From assembly GCA_965222855.1 (NCBI GenBank), contig CBDCUL010000008.1, forward strand, positions 1-64,000: a stretch of DNA of 64,000 nucleotides. The letters run 5' to 3'. The translations under genes and the position numbers were made by a program. This document shows, piece by piece, positions 8,621-17,902 of this stretch. The notes under the pieces are model-generated. The model was not told where the DNA came from. It saw only the letters and a list, made by a program, of their open reading frames with translations, and made no database searches. How positions within the stretch are numbered: the stretch's first letter is position 1; each line of letters opens with the position of its first letter. The DNA is from JABABV01 sp965222855 (lineage in GTDB: Bacteria > Bacillota_I > Bacilli_A > Mycoplasmatales > JABABV01).

Positions 8621-9799
8621 TTAAGTTTTCGTTACTATAAAATCATAACTAAAAGCTGAGCCGGCAATGTTTGGTGCTATATAACCAATTTGTTTTGATT
8701 TACTAACTAGTGATAATATAAATGTTGTTCTATCAACAGTTCGCATAACAGCAATCGTGATTGTAGTTTCGTGACCAATTGGAGTTTTGTGATCATCATA
8801 AAATGGTTTTGAAATAATATAGACAGAGTCATGAGAATATTCTGCAACACTTAATTGTAAAGTGTTTTTAAAATAGGCTTCTAATGTTGTGTCATTTGAA
8901 TGAAGTGGACTTATTCAAATACGTTGAGTAAATTTAACTCAATCAGCACCATTACTATCATCAGATTTTGCTTCTTTAGCGATTGGAGTGACTAATGAAT
9001 TATATTTAGGTAATGATTGGATTTGTTCATCTTGTTTAAATGTTCATTTAGTAATATCGTATGCATCCCCAACATCAGGAATATAAGTAGCTGTAGCTTT
9101 AATTGGATTAGCATCGTAATTTCCTTCTTTGCCTTTGATTGAAATAATAGCAATAATCGTATAATCGCTATCATCAGCAATAGGTTTCCCAGACATTCTG
9201 AACGGATCTGTACCGATATTTAAACCACCAAAAGTATCGAATTCAGCAGTATCTGTATTTGCTCATGTTCGTTGTTGAAGATTTCCATATCAATGAAATG
9301 TTGCTCAACTATTTCTTGTTTTAACAAAATTTAATAAATCTTTAGGCTGAACAGATAGTGCTTTTGCTTTAAATGCATCTCAACTAGTTACATCATAAAT
9401 ATTCATATGATGTTTTCAACCTTTAAAATCATATTTATGGCCCGGGCCAGGATATTTAATATTAAAATTAATTGGAAATAATGAACTTGTAGCAGCATCT
9501 TTAACTACAATAGTCGCAACTACTTCTTCTAATTTACCATTTTGGTGTGGTTTACCACCAACACCAAAAATGGCCACATTATTAGTTTTTCAATGAAAGT
9601 TATCTAATAAATCTTCATCAGTCATCGTAGTTTTTAAATTCTTAGCTGTAACATTTTTGGCATCATGCAAAAAATATTTTCAACTTCCATCATTAATAGG
9701 TTGTTTTTTACCACAAGCAACTATGCTGCTTGTTGACATTATTAATGTTAGCGGAATCGCGAACGCGGCGATAAATTTATAAATATTTTTTTTAATCAT
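8621..9799 (-). CDS. Lipoprotein, surface-exposed, unknown function
   Basis: A 392-residue secreted lipoprotein. It has a basic N-terminus, a hydrophobic core and a lipobox SSIVACGK with Cys near residue 29. AGGAG precedes the ATG at 9799. The mature part has repeated Y-D-(V/I)-T-(S/K)-W elements (YDVTSW, YDITKW) resembling those in the lipoprotein array at 24.7-29.4 kb, so it is a distant member of the same family. No catalytic motif is seen. Several Trp codons are TGA. Confidence 0.8.
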
Positions 9800-9889
9800 A
9801 TTAGTATCACTCCTATATTTTAATATTTTTTGTAATATTTTATAATATAGATAATTACTCTTTATATAACTAAATTATATAGTAAAAAT

Positions 9890-9928
9890 AAAATAGTTAA
9901 ACAATGCCTAACATTGCTTAACTATTTT
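9890..9928. terminator. Hairpin overlapping the end of the 118-residue gene
   Basis: AAAATAGTTAA-A-CAATG and CATTG-C-TTAACTATTTT pair over 16 of 17 positions. On the minus strand the stem is followed by T-rich sequence. The stop codon of the gene at 9908 lies in the loop, so the terminator is built into the coding end. Confidence 0.65.
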
Positions 9929-10264
9929 ATTTTCGATTTTAGCTGGTTCAGTGATTTTAGCTTTTTGACCATTAATTTTTTGTTTTGGGATTACTTTATC
10001 AATAATTATTTTACTTAATTTATCACAATAAGCGCGTAAACTGGGAAATATTTTATTGTGAAATTGCGATAATTCTATCCCGCCTTCACTAATTACTCCT
10101 TTACGATCAAGCATGAAATTAAGATGCGTAATTTTAATGCCTTGTTTTACTTTAACAAAATTATAATTAATTTTTGTTAAATGTTTTCAATGGCGTTCTT
10201 GATATAAATAGTTAAATTCAATACTATAACTATAATTGTATTCTTGGTTTTTTAAAACTGTCAT
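9908..10264 (-). CDS. Conserved-looking small protein, unknown
   Basis: A 118-residue soluble protein with no signal peptide and a lysine-rich C-terminus. It begins MTVLKNQEYNYSYSIEF; the central part (residues about 45-95) alternates hydrophobic and charged positions like an alpha/beta fold. A TGA codon is read as Trp (RHWKH). The start ATG at 10264 has a purine-rich GGAAGT upstream. I do not recognise a family. It sits alone between the lipoprotein and the sufB promoter region. Confidence 0.55.
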
Positions 10265-10368
10265 AATTGTTAATACTTCCTTTCATAATCTTAATTATTT
10301 CTATGATACCATTATTTTCTGCTTATGTTACAAAATAAGCAGAAAATCACAAATTAATTTTAATATGC

Positions 10369-10374
10369 TATAAT
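10369..10374 (+). promoter_or_regulatory. Extended -10 promoter element before sufB
   Basis: TGCTATAAT, a consensus TATAAT with the TGn extension, lies 40 bases before the sufB ATG. No clear -35 is present, which is common for extended -10 promoters. Confidence 0.55.
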
Positions 10375-10413
10375 ATATAATTAAATATAAAATTTAAATA
10401 TGCGGGGGTTATT

Positions 10414-11816
10414 ATGCAAGAAAATCAAGCAAATCATAAAGAGTATGAATTCGGTTTTAACGACGGTGATCAATCGATCAGAAAAGTTAAAAAAGGGATT
10501 ACTGAGGCGACTATTAGAGAAATTTCTGAAATTAAAAATGAACCAGAATGAATGCTAAATATTCGTTTAAAAGCATTTCATTATTTCATGAAATTAAAAA
10601 TGCCAACTTGAGGTCCTGATCTAAGTGCTATTAATTTTGATGAAATTATTTATTATGTTAAAGCTAGTGATAAAGAAGCAACTGATTGAAAAGATGTGCC
10701 AGTAAAAATTAAAGACACTTTTAACAAATTAGGAATTCCTGAAGCTGAAGCTAAATGATTAAGCGGCGCTGCCGCTCAATATGATAGCGAAATGGTTTAT
10801 CATAATATGTTAAGTGAATTTACTGATAAAGGGGTAATTTTTACATCAACTGATCAAGCAGTTCAACTTTATCCTGAATTAGTCCAAAAATATTTTGGGA
10901 AAATTGTTCCTTATAGTGATAATAAATTTGCAGCACTAAACACTGCAGTTTGATCAGGTGGGTCTTTCATCTACGTTCCTAAAGGCGTAAAGCTAGATAA
11001 ACCACTACAATCATACTTTCGTATTAATGCTGAAAATTCTGGTCAATTTGAGCGTACTTTGATCATTGTTGAATCAGATGGTGACTTGAATTATGTTGAA
11101 GGTTGTACAGCGCCAATTTATGCAAAAGACTCATTGCATGCTGCTGTTGTTGAAGTATATGTTCATGAAGATGGCAAAATGCGTTATACAACAATTCAAA
11201 ATTGATCAGACAACGTTTATAACTTAGTTACTAAACGTGCCAAAATTTGAAAAAAATTCTAATATGGAATGAATCGATGGTAATATTGGTTCAAAAATTA
11301 ATATGAAATATCCTGCTGTTTTATTAGCAGGTGAGGGAGCCCGAGCATCTTGTATTTCAATAGCGATTGCTAATGGTAAAAAATATTAAACAAGATGCTG
11401 GTGCAAAAATGATTCACTTAGCGAATAATACTTATTCACAAATTGTTTCAAAATCAATTGCTTCTAATGGTGGTGAAGTTAATTATCGTGGTTTAGTACA
11501 ACATATGCCAAACGCGATTAATTCTCGTTCAAAAGTTGAATGTGACACAATGCTATTAGATGATAAATCAAAATCAGATACAATTCCAACTAATCGCGTT
11601 AATAATAATTTATCAGCAATCGAGCACGAAGCAACAGTTTCAAAAATATCTGAAGAAGAATTATTTTATTTAATGAGTCGTGGTTTAACTGAAACTGCTG
11701 CTCGTGAAATGATTATTATGGGATTTATTGAACCGTTTGCGCGTGAATTACCAATGGAATATGCAGTTGAATTGAATCGTCTAGTCGCAATGGAAATTGA
11801 GGGTGATCTTGGTTAA
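10414..11816 (+). pseudogene. sufB: SufB, Fe-S cluster scaffold, with two frameshifts
   Basis: SufB of the SUF iron-sulfur assembly complex (partner of SufC and SufD). Reading frame 1 runs from ATG 10414 through GGSFIYVPKGV and NLVTKRAKI. One extra T near 11248 (in ATTTG) then breaks the frame. Frame 2 carries the expected NSNMEWIDGNIGSKINMKYP and LAGEGARA segments. One extra A near 11387 (in a run of A) breaks it again, and frame 3 continues KQDAGAKMIHLA to the stop at 11816. Removing both bases restores a full-length protein of about 467 residues with no other defect. Because SufB is normally essential where SUF exists, homopolymer sequencing error is at least as likely as a real pseudogene. 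The cyclo-ligase and nfu genes follow in the same operon; sufC, sufD, sufS and sufU are not in this window. Confidence 0.9.
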
Positions 11817-12438
11817 TTGATTTAAAAAACAGCATCGCCAAAGAATTACTAAAAAACATCAACAACAAAATAATGAAACACTTAAAACTGAAGTGCGTCA
11901 ACATTATTTAAATTTACGGAATAAACAAAACCAAATTTTACGCTATATTCGTAGTTTAATAATTTGTCGTCGTTTATGAAAACTAGCGCAAGTTAATAAT
12001 AGTAAAGTGATCGCTGTTTATTTAGCTTTGGAAAAAGAAGTTGATTTAACATCCTTAATTAAAAAGGCATGACATCATCAAAAAATTATTGTCGTGCCCC
12101 GAATTGAAAAAGACCAATTAAAATTTCATCAAATTGAAAATTTTAATTTTCCCTTTAGTTTCTGAAAAGGTTTAAAAATGCCCAATAAAAAATTACCACT
12201 TTATCATCTAAATGAGATTGATAGTATTATTGTTCCTGGCGTTGCATTTGATAAAAAAGCAACGCGGATTGGAATGGGTATTGGTTTTTATGATCGTTAT
12301 TTAGCAGATGCTGAAACAACAACAATTATTGGCGCAGCTTTTAATTTATCAATTTCTAAATTAAACTTGCCAAAAGAAGACCATGATATTACGATGGATT
12401 GTGTCGTAACTGAATCATTATTGATTGCGAGGAAATAA
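11809..12438 (+). CDS. 5-formyltetrahydrofolate cyclo-ligase
   Basis: Converts 5-formyl-THF to 5,10-methenyl-THF with ATP, recycling folate. The signature is VPGVAFDKKATRIGMGIG followed by FYDRYL near the C-terminus; the N-terminal half has the basic LRNKQNQILRYIRSL helix. I choose the TTG at 11809 (overlapping the sufB stop by eight bases) because GAGGGTGATC stands before it and homologous sequence begins upstream of the first ATG (12178), which would remove more than half of the protein. Total length is 209 residues, normal for the family. TGA codons read as Trp (for example in RRLWKLA). Confidence 0.85.
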
Positions 12439-12442
12439 ATTT

Positions 12443-12697
12443 ATGAGTTCAACTCAAATAGCCGATGATAATGCTATTATCATCGGTAAAATTAAAGAAG
12501 TATTAAATACTGTTCGTCCTTATTTACAATCTGATGGTGGTGATATAAAATACATTAAATTTAGTGATGGTATTTTATATGTCAAAATGATTGGTGCTTG
12601 TGTTGGTTGTGGTTTAATTGCGAACACAATGAATGATGGTATCAAAATGATTATGTTAGATGAAGTTCCTGAAGTTTTAGAAATTGAAATGATTTAA
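12443..12697 (+). CDS. Nfu-type Fe-S scaffold/carrier (NifU C-terminal domain)
   Basis: An 84-residue stand-alone NifU C-terminal domain: VRPYLQSDGGDIKYI, then GACVGC with the two cluster-binding cysteines, then a final helix. It carries assembled Fe-S clusters from SUF to target proteins. GAGGAAA precedes the ATG. Its position two genes after sufB links it to the same pathway. The in-frame ATG at 12425 lies inside the previous gene and lacks a better ribosome site. Confidence 0.9.
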   Translation: MSSTQIADDNAIIIGKIKEVLNTVRPYLQSDGGDIKYIKFSDGILYVKMIGACVGCGLIANTMNDGIKMIMLDEVPEVLEIEMI

Positions 12698-12712
12698 AAA
12701 CTGGCATTAAAA

Positions 12713-12745
12713 AAATAGTGAATTATGATAATTCACTATTTTTTT
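12713..12745. terminator. Bidirectional terminator between nfu and a minus-strand gene
   Basis: AAATAGTGAATTAT and ATAATTCACTATTT form a near-perfect stem followed by T's on the plus strand and preceded by A's. The minus-strand gene ends inside it (stop at 12736). Confidence 0.85.
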
Positions 12746-13491
12746 ATTGTTGATGTTGGAGTTGTTTTTTCAGAATCGGTAATTTTAGTTGGATCCTTTA
12801 TTTTTTTAGGATGCTTTCGCTTTGGAGTATCGGTAGTGTCTACAGCTTGTAGATCTTTTACGGCTTTAGCAATTTGAGCTGCCTTTGCAGCACGCGAAGC
12901 TTTAGCATGTAACGAAACTGCTTGACGATAATTATTACGTAAATAACATTTCTGTTTAATTCTTTTTAAATTCAAATTCGAAATTCGACTATTATGAAAC
13001 GTATTTAATATTTTTTTATAATCGTGATTAAAAAATACTAGATGAAAAATATAATTACGATATAAGAAGCAAATTTCACGATCAACATTATTGCGTAATG
13101 TTGATACGAAGTAAGGAATTCGAGAATTGATTAATTTTCGTTTTAAACCAATCAAATGTTTGACGTTAAAAGAAAGATGATGGTGCGAAATATCGAGATA
13201 AGCAACATTATTTTTAATTGTAATATTTAAGTTATGGCGTTCAAAAATTAAGCGCTCAGGCGATAACAAAACACGCCTTAAGTCATAATAACAACTCCGG
13301 TGTTGCGACACACTATATATTTTAATCATTCTTAATGCGCAAGTTTTAACATTAACAGTATTTTGATGATGTTTTTCATAACGATCTCGATATGCCATAC
13401 TTCTTCTTCAAATAATTCAGATCACAGCTATTAAAATTAAGAGTGGGAGCGTTGCTCCGAACGTGATTCACATTTCAACTGAGATAATCAA
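12736..13491 (-). CDS. Membrane-anchored protein of unknown function
   Basis: An approximately 250-residue protein with one N-terminal membrane helix (WITFGATLPLLILIAVIWII) visible only when TGA is Trp, then a basic cytoplasmic-type body, and a low-complexity Ala/Lys-rich tail (ASRAAKAAQIAKAVKD, then KRKHPKKIKDPTK). I start at TTG 13491 because AAAGG lies six bases upstream; ATG 13473 is the alternative. The middle region (residues about 60-150) could be a beta-rich PH-like fold, but I recognise no family. It is divergent from pgi. Confidence 0.6.
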
Positions 13492-13612
13492 TCACAACCT
13501 TTCATAATTTATATATAGATAATTGCTATATATAAATTATAATATAAAAATTAATGTTATAATTGCTATAAAATATATATCGAGTTTTTTAATTGATGAA
13601 AGTGAGTCCAAT

Positions 13613-14905
13613 ATGAAAAAATTAACAATAGATATTAGTAATATAATCGATGAATCTACATTATCAAAATATCAAGTAAAAGTATCAAAATTACATAATG
13701 ATATTTTAAGCGGTACTAATAAAGGCTCAGATTATCTAGGGTGACGTGACTGACCGAAAAACTATGATCAAGCTGAAGTTAAGCTAATGGTTGAAACAGC
13801 GCAAAAACTCCACGAAATTGGTGTTAAGACGCTTGTTGTTATTGGGATTGGCGGATCTTATTTAGGTGCCCATGCTGGTAATGAAATGATTAATGGGGTT
13901 TTTCATGATCCAAAAAATGGCATGGAAATTTTATATGCTGGTAATTCAATTTCACCAACATATTTAAAGCAATTGGCAAATAATTTAGCTAATAAATCAT
14001 GAGCGATTAATGTCATTTCTAAATCAGGCACAACAACTGAACCAGCAATTGCTTTTAGTATTTTGCAAGATCTTTTACAAAAACAATTTAATGATGCTCA
14101 TCAACGAATCATCATTACAACTGACGCAACGCAAGGAACATTGTTAGAAATTGCCAAGAAAAATAATTATCCAAGATTTATTATTCCTAATAATATTGGT
14201 GGTCGTTTCTCTGTATTAACGCCAGTTGGAATGTTTCCATTAATTTGTAGCGGTGCTGATTATGTTGCGATTTTTGTTGGTGCTAATGATGCCCGCAACA
14301 AATTAATTAATAATGCTAATTTAAAAACTAATAGCGCTTATCGTTATGCTGTTGCCCGTTATCACTTATTTAAAAATAATAAATATAGCAATGAATTTTT
14401 AATTTCTTATGAACCACAAATGGCAATGTTTAGCGAATGATGAAAACAATTATTTGCTGAATCAGAAGGAAAAGAGCATACTGGTTTATTAACTAGTTCA
14501 GCAACGTTCTCAACTGATCTCCATTCGCTAGGACAGTTTATTCAAGAAGGTTCGCGCTGTTTTTTTGAAACAACAATTACGATTGCCCATACTAATGATG
14601 ATTATGAAATTCCATTAACTGATGGTGATATTAATAAGATTAATTACTTACATCAATTTTCAATGCAAGAAATTAATCAAAAAGCTTTTGTTGGTGTTTT
14701 AGACGCTCATATTAGTGGCGGTGTCAAAAATATTCATATTGAAATTGGTAAAATGGATAGTTATCATTTTGGTTATTTAGTTTACTTTTTTGAACTATCT
14801 TGTGCGATGAGTGCTTATTTATTAGGTGTTAATCCGTTCAATCAACCCGGTGTTGAAGTCTATAAAAACAATATGTTTAAACTATTAGGGAAGCCAGGAT
14901 ATTAA
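13613..14905 (+). CDS. pgi: Glucose-6-phosphate isomerase
   Basis: Interconverts glucose-6-P and fructose-6-P, linking imported and amino-sugar-derived hexose to glycolysis. The 430-residue protein shows VIGIGGSYLGA, the first PGI signature region (SKSGTTTEP), NNIGGRFSVLTPVG, and the C-terminal PFNQPGVEVYKN with the catalytic His segment GVKNIHIEI upstream. AAAGTGAG precedes ATG 13613. TGA Trp codons occur in GWRDWPKN and EWWKQL. It is monocistronic as far as visible, with the nusA operon promoter just downstream. Confidence 0.97.
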
Positions 14906-14920
14906 AACAAAAAATTAACT

Positions 14921-14948
14921 TTGTTTTAATTCCTAAATATGTTAAAAT
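14921..14948 (+). promoter_or_regulatory. Promoter of the rimP-nusA-infB operon
   Basis: TTGTTT (14921-14926) and TAAAAT (14943-14948) are spaced by 16 bases, about 120 bases before rimP. Confidence 0.5.
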
Positions 14949-14985
14949 AGGGAAATAGGTTACACTAATAATAGAAATATGAAAT

Positions 14986-15017
14986 AATAAAGAGAGGGTA
15001 ACCACCTTCTCTTTATT
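14986..15017 (+). terminator. Leader hairpin upstream of rimP, possible attenuator
   Basis: AATAAAGAGA and TCTCTTTATT form a perfect 10-base stem capped by GGGT/ACC pairing, followed by TTTAG. It lies between the promoter and rimP, so it would attenuate the operon rather than end pgi. NusA acts on such hairpins, so autoregulation is possible. Confidence 0.5.
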
Positions 15018-15068
15018 TTAGACTATTTAAAGATTAGGATGACTAAATTTATGAATTAGGTGAGATAA

Positions 15069-15572
15069 ATGACTACGATTAGCCAAGAACAAAAAGACTA
15101 TATTAATAATATATTAGTCGCTTATTTAGATGAACAACATTTAAAAATTGTTGATTTAAAATTTGCTAAAAATCAGTTTATGCCCGAAAGTACTACCCCA
15201 ATTTTATATGCTGTAATTAAAAATCTCCAAGATAAAAAAGTAACAGTGCGTCAAATTAGTAAAATTGCCAAAATTTTAAATGTGCAATTAGATGAAAGTC
15301 GCTTGTTTTCTAACTTAGAATTTGGAATTGATGTTAGTAGCGTTGGTGCAGAACAACCAATCAAAACAATTGTGGAATTAAGTGCTAACATTAATAAAAG
15401 TATTAATGTTACAATGAATGACCACGAAGTATATGAAGGTAAATTACTAGAAGTAATTAGTAATACATTTGTAATTGAAATTAATATTAAAGATCGTTTA
15501 AAGAAAATCACGCTAGATTATGGTTCAAGCAGTCATATAAGACAAGCTCTAGCTGTACCCAAGGAGAAATAG
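15069..15572 (+). CDS. rimP: Ribosome maturation factor RimP
   Basis: A 30S-assembly factor of 167 residues, first gene of the conserved nusA operon. The N-terminal alpha/beta domain includes LKIVDLKFAKN and the region VTVRQISKIAKILN; the C-terminal Sm-like barrel is short and diverged (YEGKLLEVISNTFVIEI). Sequence similarity is weak, but position, length and the two-domain pattern fit. AGGTGAG stands seven bases before the ATG. nusA starts 2 bases after its stop. Confidence 0.8.
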   Translation: MTTISQEQKDYINNILVAYLDEQHLKIVDLKFAKNQFMPESTTPILYAVIKNLQDKKVTVRQISKIAKILNVQLDESRLFSNLEFGIDVSSVGAEQPIKTIVELSANINKSINVTMNDHEVYEGKLLEVISNTFVIEINIKDRLKKITLDYGSSSHIRQALAVPKEK

Positions 15573-15574
15573 TC

Positions 15575-17290
15575 ATGATGAATACAAAAAATTTTATTCA
15601 AGCTTTGCATGAATTAGCCAAAGAGCGTAATGTTGAAGAATCAACAATTATCGAAATTTTAAAGGAAGCTTTTGTAAAAGCTTTCCATAAAAATTTCGAT
15701 CCTGAAGCTTACTTAGATGTTAAAATCAACATCAATGATGGTGAAATTGAAATTATCAACCATAGTAAAACTGTCGTTGATGATGATGCCGCTAGTAATG
15801 AATCAGCCAATCAAATTAAATCAATTAGTGATGAAGCGATGCGTGCGATTGAAATCCCCCTAGCTGATGCCCTAATAATTAATCCTGATATTAAAGTTGG
15901 TGAAACTGTTTCGGCACCAGTTGATATTAAATCATTTACAATTACTGCCGCCAATCATATTAAGCAAATGGTCATTCAAAAAATGCGTGAACTAGAACGT
16001 GAAAATACGTATAAAAAATGAGTTAGCTTTGAGGGTCAAATTGAAAATGTTATTCTGGAACGTAAAACTTCACGTGGTGATTATATTTTATTATTAAGAG
16101 ATAATAAAACAATTGCTCACATGAAACCAGAAAATGTTAACCCGTTAGAAAAATATATTAACGGTCAAAAACTCCGTGTTGTTATTGAGAGTGTTTCACC
16201 AGAAGCAACAGGACCACAAATTATTGCTGGTCGTACTTCAGCTGAATTAATTAAATTAGCAATTAGTGAGCAAGTTCCTGAAGTTTATGATGGAACAGTC
16301 CGTATTGTTAATATTGTTCGTAAAGCCGGTTTACGAACAAAAGTAGCAGTTCAAAGTAATAACGATAATGTTGACCCAGTTGGTTCGATTATTGGAGAAC
16401 GTGGTAAACGAATTATTGCGATTAGTAATTTATTTGCTGGTGAACCCATTGATATTATTCGTTTTTCAAAAGATATCCGTAATTATATTGGTGCCGCTTT
16501 ATCACCAGCGCGTGTTATTGGTGTAGCAATTGAACCAGCGCCTAGTAATAAAGCGACAGTAATTGTTGCTGATAAAAATTATTTAGTTGCAATTGGAAAG
16601 CGTGGGTCAAATGCTTCAATGACAGCCAAATTAACTAATCGTAGTATTACGATTATGAAGTTAAGTGATGCAGAAGCCCAAAATTTCGAATATCAAACTA
16701 TTAATTTAGATAGTTATAAAAAAGCTGAAACTAAAAAATTCGCACCATTTCAACCAGAAATTGATTTCAAAAAAGAAGTGGCTAACGCTGTTGATTTAGA
16801 AGAAATCAGTCAAGATCAAATGGAAGCTAATTTTCATAATAATATTCCAGTGCAGTCAGCTCCTCCAGTAGCTCCAGTAGCTCCAGTAGCACCGATTGAA
16901 AAAATAGTCGTATCACCAAGCACTAAAGCCGTGAGTGATGATACTCCTGTAGAAACAGTTGAGAGCACGATAAAAGTTCTAACTCCAGCACCAGTTGAAG
17001 TTGAAACTGCATCACTTGTTGAAGTTGCGACTGCTAAAACAATTGATAATCCAGTTGTTAAAAAACCAGTTAGCAAAGAACATAAACCAAAATTCCAACG
17101 ATATAATAAAACTGAAAAAGCATTACCGACTGAAGACGATCATTTAACAAAAGCTGAAAAAACTCAAAAAGTTGTTTCAAAAATTGATGTCGAAGCTAAT
17201 GATAGTGCAATTAAAGAAATTGAAAAACAATTAAACGAAGATAAATTTGCATCAGATGACTATGATGATTATTATGACGAAAACTATTAA
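15575..17290 (+). CDS. nusA: Transcription termination/antitermination factor NusA
   Basis: A 571-residue NusA. The N-terminal RNA-polymerase-binding domain is about 1-130 (IIEILKEAFVKAFHK), S1 about 140-200, then KH1 (DPVGSIIGERGKRI) and KH2 (VAIGKRGSNASMTAKLT). The C-terminal 190 residues are an atypical acidic, Pro/Ala/Val-rich tail with PVAPVAPVAP and a final DYDDYYDENY, unlike the short NusA of Bacillus. TGA at 16019 reads as Trp. AAGGAG precedes the first of two tandem ATGs. The gene overlaps ylxR by 17 bases. Confidence 0.95.
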
Positions 17291-17564
17291 AGAGAATAAA
17301 ATAGCCAATTTTCGTTTAGATATTGTTAGTCAAAAATTTTATGATAAAAAAACAATGCTGCGAATTGTTAAAACTAAAAATCGTAAAATTAAAATTGATC
17401 GATTGCAAAACATTGCTGGTAAAGGTGCTTATATAAAACTATCAGTTGATAATGTTTTATTATTAACGAAGCGACGTTTTTTAAATCGTGCTTTAAAAGC
17501 AAAAATTAATCCAAAATTTTATGAAGAATTATTAGAATACGCAAAGGAATGCAACAATGAATAA
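17274..17564 (+). CDS. YlxR/RnpM family RNA-binding protein
   Basis: A small (96-residue) protein in the invariant place between nusA and the L7Ae-like gene. The family core is visible: KTMLRIVKTKNRKIKIDR, then NIAGKGAYIKLS, then the basic helix KRRFLNRALKAK. The N-terminal family motif R-x-C-x-x-C is lost (it reads FRLDIVSQKF), so any role of those cysteines is absent. In Bacillus the protein (RnpM) modulates RNase P. The start within the nusA end is inferred; several ATGs are possible (17262, 17265, 17274). Confidence 0.8.
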   Translation: MTKTIKENKIANFRLDIVSQKFYDKKTMLRIVKTKNRKIKIDRLQNIAGKGAYIKLSVDNVLLLTKRRFLNRALKAKINPKFYEELLEYAKECNNE

Positions 17565-17871
17565 TATTAATCAACAAATTTTTAATATGATTGGCTTAGC
17601 AAAACGTGCTGCTAAAATTAGTTACGGTGCTACTACTTTAGCTAAAATTACTCAAAATGCTACTCGTTTAGTTTTCGTAGCAAGCGATGCTAGTGATAAT
17701 ACTAAAAAACGTGCAATCAACAAATGCATCCATTATAAAGTGGAATTTTATGACCAATTTAATAGCGATCAAATTAGCCAAGCGATTGGTGACAATAATA
17801 TTAAAGTTCTATCAATTAATGATGTTAATATTGCTAAAAAAATACTATCGCTGTTAACGCAGTTGCAATAA
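17557..17871 (+). CDS. YlxQ, L7Ae-like ribosome-associated RNA-binding protein
   Basis: A 104-residue L7Ae/L30e-fold protein: MIGLAKRAAKISYGATT at the N-terminus, TRLVFVASDASDNTKKR in the core, and a C-terminal VLSINDVNIAKKIL. It overlaps ylxR by eight bases, as in other Firmicutes and Mollicutes. Family members bind kink-turn RNA. No internal stop or odd feature is seen. Confidence 0.88.
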   Translation: MNNINQQIFNMIGLAKRAAKISYGATTLAKITQNATRLVFVASDASDNTKKRAINKCIHYKVEFYDQFNSDQISQAIGDNNIKVLSINDVNIAKKILSLLTQLQ

Positions 17872-17902
17872 TTTTAAAATATTTTTGAAAGAGGCACACC
17901 AT

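Noticed and set aside
10414..11816. Programmed frameshifting in sufB
   Set aside because: Two separate shifts at ordinary short homopolymers without slippery heptamers or stimulatory structures; error or decay is more likely.
16834..17076. Antisense ORF opposite the nusA tail
   Set aside because: It mirrors the PVAP-rich low-complexity segment; a shadow of the real gene.
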